64,000 bases of DNA, taken from Cristatella mucedo (lineage: Eukaryota > Bryozoa > Phylactolaemata > Cristatellidae). Under the pieces are notes generated by a model, which saw nothing but the letters and a program-made list of their open reading frames with translations, was not told the DNA's origin and searched no databases. Positions 55,023-64,000 of the stretch are shown in pieces. Where the stretch lies: NCBI GenBank assembly GCA_009760855.2, contig WPIO01000008.1, forward strand, positions 3,746,001 through 3,810,000. The letters run 5' to 3'. The position numbers and the translations under genes were made by a program. Within the stretch, counting starts at the first letter, position 1; every line of letters starts with the position of its first letter.

Positions 55023-55249
55023 ACAACGGTGTATAAGCAACGACGGGGCTATTTTGCTGTCATAACTTGAGAGCGACTGTAGGCATTTCGAATCTTGCCG
55101 CTGGCTCTAAGCAAAGAAGCCAAATTTAAAAGGAGGACCGTTGCTCTGTGAGCCCAATCGGAGCTGAGGCACAGCGTGCGACCCCCAGCCCCCCCCCAGT
55201 GTTCGCTCGCATTCATCGAATCTAAGCTTGTGGGGATTCGAGCATTAAG

Positions 55250-55330
55250 CAGTCAATTTTTTATTGCCACCTGCAAGCGGGGCGACTGCTGCAAAAGCTC
55301 TTCTATGCTGTGTAATAAGGTTTTCGAATC
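55250..55330 (+). mobile_element. SINE-2 tail remnant
   Basis: ttattgccacctgcaagcgg and gcaaaagctcttctatgctg resemble the SINE-2 3' body. No B-box is left. Confidence 0.45.
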
Positions 55331-55751
55331 GGCTAAGTAGATTTACTTTACACACTCAGAGGGGTTTTTCATTCGGGGGCAGTAGGTTTGCAACCCCTTG
55401 ACCCCAACATTGCATAAGCTGACCTTTATCGTCCGAAGCGTTCGTCGTAGCAATATTAACGAAAGCCTCTGCCGTATTTAGGTAGCACTTCCCCAAAAAG
55501 GGACACTATTGCGTTAGAAAGGAAAAAATGTGTCATGCTGTCCATGGGAGTTGAACTTTAGGTCTCGCTGAAACCAGAGCCATAAGACCTCACCAAATTC
55601 GACAGCTGAACAATAGCACCATTGCGGATCTAGGAGAACACCCTCGGGACAACTATATTTAAATCAAGTAGCAAGCTTATTGATCTCGATAATTAAATTG
55701 AGAGATAGTAAAGGGGGTTCGTATGAGGCTCGTTTTCAGGCGTTTCACTCG

Positions 55752-55890
55752 AGCCGAGCTGGTTTGGTCCAGCGGTTAAGGTGCTCGCCTCGACCAAGGT
55801 CTGACTGAGGTCGTGGGCTCGAGCCCCGAGGCATATGTGAAGCGCCTGAAAAGAGATTAAGTTATCTTGGGGTGCTATACAAATATTATA
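55752..55890 (+). mobile_element. SINE-1, tRNA-derived
   Basis: Clear A-box side (ctggtttggtccagcggtta), B-box (gggctcgagccccg) and shared tail with ttatcttggggtgct. Confidence 0.92.
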
Positions 55891-55911
55891 TAGTATTATA
55901 GTATAATATAT

Positions 55912-55952
55912 CTGAATGATTATATTATATATATGTTTATATAATCATTCAG
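55912..55952. repeat. Perfect 14-bp inverted repeat
   Basis: ctgaatgattatat and its exact complement atataatcattcag around a 13-nt AT loop, next to the AT-rich SINE-1 end. Confidence 0.9.
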
Positions 55953-56011
55953 AGAGAGGTGCGTCTCTAGCAGCAATGTCCTGAGCTGTTAGCATAATCA
56001 TTACATAATAA

Positions 56012-56154
56012 TAATATAATTCATTTATATAGCGCCCTGAAAGAACTCAATCTCTATTCTGGTGCTTCACATTTGCCACAGGGCTCGAACCCACGACCTC
56101 GGCCAGACCTTGGTCGAGGCGAGCACCTTAACCACTGGGCCAAACCAGCTCGGC
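56012..56154 (-). mobile_element. SINE-1, tRNA-derived, opposite orientation to the 55.8 kb copy
   Basis: Minus strand: gagctggtttggcccagtgg, B-box gggttcgagccctg, tail with attgagttctttcagggcgc and an AT-rich end. The B-box here has the canonical GGTTCGA. Confidence 0.92.
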
Positions 56155-56679
56155 ATTCTTACCAGCTCTTGGAGGTTTCTCAAAACATCGTCCGAGCAAT
56201 TTCTAAGGAAGAACTTCTTAGATATGAGTATGCAGTCTGCACCGTTGCTTATTAGGCTGAAGCTGGCTTGATCAGTAAACACCAGCTGGGCCACTCCCTG
56301 TAATTGAGGTTTGCATGCCCTCGCTTGACACACTTCGTTCAGCAGCAGCAGCGAGGCTAAAATTAATAAATACAGTAGCGACAATAGAGGCAGCATCGAC
56401 AATAGGGGCAGCAGTGTGGGGGGAAGAGCAGCCCTGGAGTATTTCTCAATGAACTGGGCACCTTAACAATCGAACCGAACTCGTTGGTAACTCCGGCAGC
56501 TGGTCTCCAGCTTATACCAGCTCGAGCAGTACATAACCCGGCTACATGCCGTAAAGTCAAGGACATAACTCCAATGAAATGGCCGGCCGTTACTAACCGA
56601 GCTGTCCCTTATATAGATATGTTATGTAGGAGCTACTCCTCCACCAGGCTAAGCATAATACCACCCGCTTTTGTAATAT

Positions 56680-57175
56680 TAATAATAATGATACATTTGA
56701 TATCGTGCCCTCAGAGAACTCAATCTCTTTCTAAGCACTTTACTTTTGCTGCAAAGGAAGCACGATCGAATGGTTGGTGGTGAATCTAATCGTTTAGCTC
56801 AAGCCTCAAGATCATCGAAGCCTTTGGAGACGGCGCCTTTTGTTCGTATGCTCCGAAAGCCAGGAACCCACTTCTGACTTGTGTCGCGACATCCCGTGAC
56901 TTGACCAAATTTAAAAAAGAAACTATAAACGCATCTATTTATCACAACTATTAGTGGGTCCATGTGACTCGTCCTTTGTGTGCGGCCAAAGTGCATGTTG
57001 CCCCTAACCATATTTGCATGCTAACCCTATGCACGTCACCTCTAATCATGTTATGCTTGTTGTCATTGAGCATGCTCCCAGTAATCATTCGACCTTGTTT
57101 CCTTCACAGCATTTGTAAATTGCCTAGAAAGATATCAAGTTCTCTGCTGGCGCTATACAAATTATAATTGTTATA
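56680..57175. mobile_element. LINE-A remnants in opposite orientations
   Basis: 56680-56775 is a LINE-A tail on the minus strand. 56805-57175 on the plus strand holds decayed RT end (AAAGCC.. for AWNSLP), 3' UTR (gcatgttgcccctaaccata) and tail. Confidence 0.8.
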
Positions 57176-58550
57176 ATGGCAGACTAGCAAGTTTTGCTCC
57201 TGAGGCTTAGACATAGTCATGGCTGCTGCACTAAAATGCTGTGACTTTCCTCAGTAAGAGCAAGCACTCACAAATGCCTGCCATTCACCAATGCGGCAGA
57301 GCCGCAGTCGAATCCTAACATATACCTGGTCCATAACTTCGTAAACCACGAGGATTGAGTTGTTATGCTGACCAGTATTCAGCAGCACGCCCAAATCAGG
57401 ACAGCTTCCGACGAACAGCCGGTGCCCAAAAGTGTGCCACAAATAAAAAGCAAGAAAGGAGTGAACTATCGGAGCTGCCGAGTGTAAAAAAGCGCAGAAA
57501 TGGCAGCTGCGGAGGTGAGTGTGTGAGTGCCTGGAAACGCGTTCGCGTACGTGCCGGAGTCGGAAGCTGGCACGAAGCCAGCATCGCTGGGGCCGGAACT
57601 GAGGGAAATGGCCACCGAAGCCACAGGATCTGTGGAGCTCGGGTGTCTGAAGTCGCCAGTGTTACAGCGACAGAAAGCGCTCGCCTAACTATTTTGCTCG
57701 CAAGCCATAGAGACTGAGACGTCGAAATTTTGAGTAATTCTAACTAGGCATCGATGAGCCTTGCTGTATCGGCGCTCGAGGGAAACCGCGGGCGAGAATT
57801 TCGCATGCTCTGACCAGCGGAAGCCGATGCGATCGCAGCACTGCTGAATTTAGTGGTGAGGGCAACGGATATCCAATGGCTTAGCAGCGTCTGCGTCCGC
57901 GCGCCACAGCAGGTGCTCGAGCCGTATCGTCGGCCACCGCTAAGCATCGATCCAACTCTTCGACAACCATCCTAAATTGTACCGGCAATTAATTGCTAGC
58001 ACAGCTACCGCACATGTTATCTGCAAACTATAGAAATCTGGCGGCTAAACTGAGACCCAAATTTAAAGTTCCACTCATATCTCGGAGCAAATCACAACAA
58101 TTCACAATCTTGTCGTAAGGCCGTTCAGTGCCAAGAGTGCAGTGTACACAAGCTAGAAATAAAATTGCACGGACATCAATTTCGCATCAAAGCCTAAGCA
58201 TTATTTGGCGCGTATTCGATACCCAGCAGCCTTCATTTAATGCAATAAAAAGAAAAAGCGAGACGCACCGCTCGGTCAGGCGGACAGGCGAGAAAGTAGG
58301 CTCGGTGGCATATAAAAAGTAGCATAGGCGGCAGGAAAGGAAAGGATCGAGTCTGCAGCCGGAGAGAGGTCATGGTCGCTTCACTGCTGCAGCTTACTGC
58401 AGCAGCTCACTACCACGAGTCCACACGGATGATTACGACCACCGAACGAATACTAGAACGGACATGCACTGCTCCGTCGTGGTGACTTGGCTGAAATGCC
58501 ACTTGGCCTCCTAATTGCAAACGACTCTTAATAAAATAAATAAAAAATAC
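57176..58550. other. Unannotated stretch
   Basis: Locally GC-rich (57.4-57.95 kb). It includes an ATG with five codons before a GTGAGT (57496-57515), which could be a first coding exon on the plus strand, but nothing else supports it. Confidence 0.35.
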
Positions 58551-58716
58551 CGTCTGATTTAACAGCATCTTTTTGTTTAGTGACAGAAGAGCTTTTACGG
58601 CTATCGCCACAGCTTGCAGTGGCGATAAAGGATCGCCCACTACAGGATTCGAACCCACGACCTCGATGCCGAGGTCGTGATAAGCAACCGCCTACCTAGT
58701 GAGCCATTACGGCTTA
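58545..58716 (-). mobile_element. SINE-2, tRNA-derived (best copy)
   Basis: Minus strand: gccgtaatggctcactaggt (A-box side), palindromic cacgacctcgg/ccgaggtcgtg segment, B-box gggttcgaatcctg, then gatcctttatcgccactgca and ctgttaaatcagacg. About 79% or more of positions look shared with the 32.6 kb copy by eye. Confidence 0.9.
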
Positions 58717-58834
58717 GAAGAGTACGTGGGAGTAGATGGGCAGTCTGACAGCCACGCTCAGTTAAAAAGCTGTCTATTCGGAGGCCAGAGGCGCCAGCAG
58801 CATTGCCATTTAATGCGACGGACATCTTCCTTAC

Positions 58835-59007
58835 AAAATGTTGCCGCTTCTCGAGGACTTGCACTTCAATGTAGATCGGAAACAGATCTGCCGTAGCTGG
58901 CCTTAAGCCGCCAAGCTTCGGCAGCGTGAAATCGCCGTCAGTCAATGTTGCACGCTGTTCGACAAGGGGTGGTAGCTTCAAACCTGTCACAGTGATATGC
59001 GCGTGTT
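58835..59007 (-). CDS. Putative exon of an unidentified minus-strand gene
   Basis: An open minus-strand stretch runs from a ctatag acceptor (alternative gtgacag, start 58983) to a GTAAGG donor. It encodes HAHITVTGLKLPPL, GDFTLPKLGGL and DLFPIYIEVQVLEKRQ. Composition and amphipathic pattern look coding. The F-x-L ... I-x-I-E-V pattern recalls the anillin-homology (C2-like) domain, but similarity is weak. No phase-consistent partner exon was established. It lies between a CT repeat and a SINE-2 copy. Confidence 0.35.
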
Positions 59008-59073
59008 CTATAGCTACCACATGGGGTGGTGATGTCAACCCAGTCATCGTCTCACGTTTCACATTGCAAGCGG

Positions 59074-59076
<3 letters not shown>

Positions 59077-59115
<39 letters not shown>
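59077..59115 (+). repeat. (GA)n microsatellite
   Basis: About 38 bp of pure GA beside the putative minus-strand exon. Confidence 0.95.
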
Positions 59116-59118
<3 letters not shown>

Positions 59119-59230
59119 GCAACAAAACGTGCAACTCGTGGATCACTGAATACAAGGCCCCGGGCTGCTGCGGTTGGCCCTAGGAAATCGGCGGCAGATC
59201 GCTCAGCTGGCCGATCGTAGAGTTAGGGAG

Positions 59231-59395
59231 AACTGTAAGGATATTGGTTAAGGTGCTCGCCTCGAGCCAAGGTCACGGTGAATGTATTTGATGACAGAGG
59301 TAGTGGGCTAAAGCTCCGTGGCGTATGTGAAGCGCCTGAATACGGATTTTAAGCTCTCTTAGGGCGCTATGCAGAATTATATATTATCTGATTAT
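59231..59395 (+). mobile_element. SINE-1, long subtype
   Basis: Same extra gtgaatgtatttgatg as the 34.6 kb copy. The B-box is decayed (gggctaaagctccg); tail agcgcctgaatacggatttt...gggcgct. Confidence 0.8.
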
Positions 59396-59762
59396 TTATA
59401 TGTCGTTGAGTGCAGGCGCTTGGCTCCCTAGCGCCCAAGTGAGTCAGCCCTCACATCGGCTGCAGACATTTTTTTGGCAGCCGTACGTCGTGGATGGATC
59501 AGCGTGCTGCATAGCTACGGTTACCCTACCATGTACTGAGATTCAGATCTAGGAACACGCTTCCATCTCGAGATAGCGACCAATCGTCCGAGAACCGGTC
59601 AAAGTGCCGTCGCTGTTGCAACTGCTCTCTCCCGCCCCCCATTTTCTGGGAGCATCCGACTCTTCGCAGAAGAAGTGCCGACGAAGCGATCGGGGTTTCG
59701 GCTCCTCTAAAGAAAATGCTCACGCCCCATTTTTTGGAACATTTGCATCGAAAGAGCGTCAC

Positions 59763-59850
59763 CCTGAAGCTTCTTTGAACGTCGTCCAAAGAGAGGCGGG
59801 TGCAGCCCTTTCGGTAGAGCCGCCCGACGACGAGGACAAAGGCTGCACTC
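59763..59850 (-). CDS. Putative exon, same unidentified minus-strand gene
   Basis: Minus-strand reading from a gccag acceptor to a GTGACG donor gives AAFVLVVGRLYRKG and LSLDDVQRSF. It was picked for its coding-like residues and position upstream of the 58.8 kb candidate. The phase does not join the latter directly, so a missing exon or a false exon is possible. Confidence 0.2.
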
Positions 59851-60304
59851 CTGGCAGGCTTACGTAACTGCTTCTACGAGCATTCCAAGCGTCTCGGCGG
59901 AGAAGCAGCCTGAAGTAGAGCCACCCAGAAATGCTCTTTGTAAAAAATTATTATTTCCCGTTAGACATTACAAAAAAGAATACACCTGCCTCAGCTCCCG
60001 CGTGCCGCCGGCCGCTAGCGCATCGAGCGCACTTCGCGATCAGCAGCACACTGAGTGATCTGACTGAGAGGCACCTGTGGACGTCGTGTGACATCCGGTG
60101 CCTTGAAGCTCAGCACAGGTCAATCAACCAGGGGCCGCTGGCTAATGATGCTCGGTAATGGTGCAACCAAGATCGCAGAGGAGGAGTTAACAACATTGAA
60201 CCTCTGGCCAGACTTTCGAATGAATTATAAAGTGCAACAGCCGCTTTCTGCGCAATGAATTGTTTTTATATGAACCTTCTGTCATTAAAGAAAAGTAATA
60301 GAAA

Positions 60305-60385
60305 ACTGTTCATGTTCGTCCTTTCCAGCATATGCAAAGCGCTGAGAATAAGCGTTGTTTCTTTTGGGGGTGCCATTTAAGGCAA
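60305..60385 (+). mobile_element. LINE-A tail remnant
   Basis: cttccagcatatgcaaagcg followed by a diverged tail with ggggtgcc. No ATT run. Confidence 0.5.
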
Positions 60386-61130
60386 GCAGGTTCTAGCACG
60401 GGCCAGGTGAATGCAAAGTTCTAAATTACAGCCAGCAATGACGCGAAGTAATAGAGTATCAGCAAGCGATCGAAAAGCTGGCGAAAGTTTAAATCAGAAT
60501 ACAGGAGTTGAGAAACGGTACGTGCCGTAATTGAGAACAGTTTCGCCGAGAGGACAAATCACGCATAGGTGAAAGCAGCGGCCGGGCGATGGAGCTCAGA
60601 TCTGGACTTGGCGATTCCACTCCGCCCGGATTATTCTCGAACTCTTTTAAGATAAAGATCGAAGCTTATCGTTCCAGGGGTTGCGCAGTGCAGTCTAGTC
60701 ATGGGTAACTCGCTGTTCGCATGGTTTTTCAAGCCCTTGCGCACCCCCCTAGTCTTCGGCGGCCAATTCTACGAGGTCTGGCAAACCGATGCGGCAGTCG
60801 AGGCGGCTTAAAACCATCGTTTTTTTATGTTGAGGACCGGCTGACTATTCCTGCATTAGGTATAATATGTCTAGGCACCCGCTTGGGCACCCGCTACGCA
60901 CGCTCCTCCTGACATGAGGGTGCGGTAGTAGCCGGATGACGGCCATAAGTAGGGTGACCGCCATCTTTTTTCCGAGCCTGCTTCAACTTGAAGGCGATCC
61001 GTTAGTCGTGCCAAGGTCTCAGGCAATAGGTACCCCGGGTTCGTAGAGCGTATGGCTTCCACTGGATAGCGTACAACGGACGGATATCATAAATCCAGAT
61101 AACCCAACCTTGACGTTGCAACTGGGCTGC

Positions 61131-61248
61131 CTTGGCGGCTGAAGCATCCTTGATGGATTCGAGGATGAGACGATCGGCGTTGTCGTGCATTTTCCGCAAG
61201 TTCCGCTTCAAGCTCACGTTAGCGGCTTCTCCTTTCATCCGAACAGAG
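61131..61248 (-). CDS. Putative coiled-coil exon, unidentified minus-strand gene
   Basis: After a ttctattttag acceptor (about 61249) the minus strand encodes ESSVRMKGEAANVSLKR, then RKMHDNADRLILESIK and AAKAAQLQRQ, and reaches a G|GTTGGG donor. It is a strongly helical, heptad-like segment with a good pyrimidine tract. I do not recognise the family. It may belong with the candidates at 59.8 and 58.9 kb. Confidence 0.35.
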
Positions 61249-61489
61249 GACTCCTAAAATAGAACAGCAGAGTCACTGCTCGAGAGTCTGTCTGTTCGTT
61301 TTATCTAGCAGTGCATACGAAGCTCGGAAGGAGGCTGCCTACACAAGCTTCTGTCCGGAGTCGTGATTCCATAATAAACGTTGACAGGATAACAGACAGA
61401 CGCTCATCTCTTTCGACTACTAACTTATCATCCTATAGAAAAAATACCCTATGAACGTGTTACTTCCAACGATAAATAAATATTGTACA

Positions 61490-61730
61490 GAATAATAATG
61501 ACGATACATTTGACAAAGCTCCCTCTGAGAACTTAATCTCTTTCTAGGGGCTTTACATTTGCTGTAAAGGAAGCACGGTCCAATGGTTAGTGGAAGCATG
61601 TTCAATAAGCAACAAGAATAACATGGTTAGGGGTGACATGCACTGGGTCAGCATGCAAGTGTGGTTAGTGGCAGCATGCAACAGTGTCAGCACGCATATG
61701 CACATCAAGGACGAGTCACAAATAGGTCTC
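61490..61730 (-). mobile_element. LINE-A 3' UTR and tail (5'-truncated)
   Basis: ATAATAATG run, folded tail complement, then 3' UTR motifs (ttaggggtgacatgcactgg, cacatcaaggacgagtcaca) ending at 61725. Confidence 0.88.
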
Positions 61731-61924
61731 TGGCTCCCGGTGAAGACCCTACTCTGTGAATGTAGCAAATTATCAGGCCGCTCATTACAACCCTAGCGCC
61801 TCGATCGCGATAACTTAAGTCGGTTTTCGTTCAGTGTCTCTACTGCAATTCTTATGAAATAAATTTTAAAAATTTGTGGCCAAAAAGCTAAACGATTAAA
61901 TCAATTTATCAGGCCTCGCCATTT

Positions 61925-63485
61925 AGTTCTAATCGGGATTTAGAGCTAGCCATTCCGCTGAAACTGCTCTACTTCATGTTTGCAATGACCTTCTGAACAA
62001 TGCTAATCAGTATATGGACTCTCTACTGGTACTCAGTATAGGGACTCTCTACTGGTACTGCAGGATGTTTTCGCAGCATTTGAAACTATTGACCACCAGA
62101 TCCTGCCAGAGTGTCTATCCTTACGTACAGATATCGCTGGCACTGTGCTAAACTAGCTTAGATCCTACATCCGTGTGAAACGACAGAAGTTGGATGTATA
62201 CGGACTGTAAATGGTTGTCGGGAGCAACCAGGGGCTTCAAGTATCTAAGGGTATCTCGGAGTTTGGTCGTAGGTCAACCTTCTTCTCATTAGCTCTACTA
62301 TAACTCCAGTCGATGCCGTCTCCAAACGCAATCTCGGCTTCAATTTCTACGCCGACGGCAGCCAGCTCTATTTACCTGAGCCTCGCTCTGCATCCGCCGC
62401 CTCATTCCCTTGCAGCCTGCAGCGACAGCATACGTACTGGTATGGCTGCTAACTCCCTGAATCTTAAAGATGGTGAGATCAGCCTAATAGTGGTGGGCAA
62501 GCCCTAATGTCACCCGTAAGTTAGATGACCTTACCATCAAGATTAAATGATCTAATATTACTCCTGCGACATTTGCCCGTAATCTAGGCGTACTATATTG
62601 AACAAAATGACATTAGATCGCCCACTGCCCAGTCGGCCTTCTTTCAGTTAAGGAACGTGGCCGCAATCGGAGTCCGCTTAGATATGAGTACGACAGCTGG
62701 TTGAGTTGTACACGCCTTTCTGACGTCTCGATTAGGAGGTCTCGATTGTTAAAGTTCTCTTTATTCAGGATTTCTCGGCCCGTGCTCCTCAATCGCCGGT
62801 GCTCGGCAGCTCCCGCTCGGGCAGCTCTCTGGCAGCCTTGAGTAGCCGCCCTAGTAGCTGCCGCAGCCCACGTCTGTCGGAGCTACACTGACTCCCAATC
62901 AAGTGTCCAATCTACTTCAATCGCCTCAGTCTGGTATACAGGTCACTGCACTCGCTGGCATCAGCCTTACTATCCGACCTCCAAGGTTCTCCAGTCACGT
63001 GCTCTCGAACCGCGAGATCTAGTCGTCGTGCCGACCCTCGAGCTAAATTAATCTTTTGGTAATCATCTAGTCTTCAGCTCGTATTCATCAAAAGTCCGAT
63101 ACTCACTCTCGGTTACTGCCACTACTGATAACGATCTTGCACCATTCAAGTGTCGGATAGGAAAACATCTGTTCCGGCCAGCTTTCCCGTCGACCCAGTA
63201 AACATGTCTTATATTTTTCTTTTCGTTTGAGCTTTGCGTGCTTACTTGTGCATGATTCAATGCCTATTAATACCAAGAGATCTTACCAACCGGTGGCCGT
63301 GAGCGTCTTCATGAATGATGTAGCATTCACTGGCCCTTAGCACGACGCTGCTTTGCTTGTCTATTTTGGTTACTACTGCACGTCACTAACCTTTGCGTAT
63401 TGATTCTCTTGCAGTTCTAAAGTACCTCGGCAGACTGAGCTCTCTTACGGTGCTATACAAGTAACTTATTATTATTATTATCATA
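61925..63485 (+). mobile_element. Degenerate LINE-A RT copy
   Basis: Scattered RT pieces: FETIDHQI-like at 62080, NLGFNFYADGSQLYL at 62320-62375 (YADG in place of YADD), MAANSLNLKDGE and ARNLGV. The 3' end decays to a folded tail at 63415-63465 and an ATT run. Many stops. Confidence 0.85.
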
Positions 63486-63560
63486 ATGAACGCTTAACCG
63501 ATTGCTAGCTGTGTCTTTGCGGAGCTTATCGAGGTTATTTGTAACCTAGATAAAGCTGAG

Positions 63561-63767
63561 ATGTCCCAGAGAGATATTTTAATTGATCCACTTTGGGTAA
63601 ACATCGTGCGAAGCAAAGGTTCAGGAAATTTTAAATGTCACTGTTGGCACAAAAACCTGAAAGCTAAGAAAGGTGGGAGCTACATTTCAATGGATTTTTG
63701 CCCGAGGTGCTCTGAACTGTGTGACAGCTTCATTTTCGTTCACTGTAGAGGTTTCTGTGCTACTTAA
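63561..63767 (+). CDS. Unidentified 68-codon ORF, Cys-rich
   Basis: Starts with ATG and ends with TAA. It contains FKCHCWHKNLKAKKGG and MDFCPRCSELC, with Cys/His spacing that might bind metal. I do not recognise a family. It lies 80 bp after a LINE-A tail; it could be a small exon, a decayed element or chance. Confidence 0.2.
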   Translation: MSQRDILIDPLWVNIVRSKGSGNFKCHCWHKNLKAKKGGSYISMDFCPRCSELCDSFIFVHCRGFCAT

Positions 63768-64000
63768 CTCGGTTCGGCGGCGTCGCTGAGAACTGGAAAA
63801 TGATCGAGATCTAGGACTTATAATTGAGGTTTAGAGTTTTCCGTCACGGCATAAAATACGTACGGCTCATAATACAGTTCACTCCGCTTATAAGAATACG
63901 CTCGAGCCGGCAAATGAATGTCCCTTCTTACAGGCCGAGTATTCCCATATGCGGAGTGAGACTACAGCTAAAGTAAATCTGGGACGCCAAACTGCTATTC

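Noticed and set aside
57496..57515. First coding exon MAAAE ending in GTGAGT (+)
   Set aside because: Short, with no matching downstream exon recognised; easily chance.

Overview
This is nuclear DNA from an animal. Three conserved metazoan genes are split by GT-AG introns and sit in a sea of retrotransposons and microsatellites. The proteins are clearly animal (NRBF2, RNF103 and FHIP2 families) but diverged from the vertebrate forms. The repeats are L2/CR1-type LINEs, tRNA-derived SINEs and a Tc1/mariner relic, which suits an invertebrate metazoan. I cannot fix the phylum from the sequence alone.

Layout, left to right. 1-2.3 kb is repeat-bearing intergenic DNA. 2.34-6.34 kb (+) holds an NRBF2 orthologue in three exons (245 aa), a subunit of the autophagy PI3-kinase complex. 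6.3-10.4 kb is the convergent spacer, with SINE and LINE pieces. 10.37-16.90 kb (-) holds an RNF103 (KF-1) orthologue in three coding exons (713 aa), an ER-membrane RING-H2 ubiquitin ligase; its 4.2 kb intron 2 contains an almost intact LINE reverse-transcriptase ORF. 16.9-22.3 kb is intergenic, with a 19-bp minisatellite. 22.35-52.51 kb (+) holds an FHIP2 (FAM160B) orthologue rebuilt here as 17 coding exons (718 aa) with every junction phase-consistent; it is a Hook/FTS adaptor for dynein cargo. 52.5-64 kb has no complete gene. A few minus-strand stretches at 58.8-61.3 kb look like exons of an unidentified gene with weak resemblance to the anillin-homology pattern.

The three genes work in related membrane-trafficking and quality-control processes (autophagy lipid kinase, ER-associated ubiquitination, dynein cargo adaptor). 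Nothing in the sequence shows that they are co-regulated.

The repeat landscape is the most informative non-genic content. LINE-A (L2/CR1-like, ending in a TAA/ATT run) occurs as one near-complete RT ORF, one shorter intact ORF and many 5'-truncated or tail-only copies. SINE-1 is tRNA-derived and ends in the same folded 3' tail as LINE-A, so LINE-A is its likely mobilising partner. SINE-2 is a second tRNA-derived family with a perfect palindrome between its box-like elements. LINE-B is seen only as 3' ends, one of them interrupted by LINE-A. I found no operon, CRISPR array, prophage or bona fide RNA gene.
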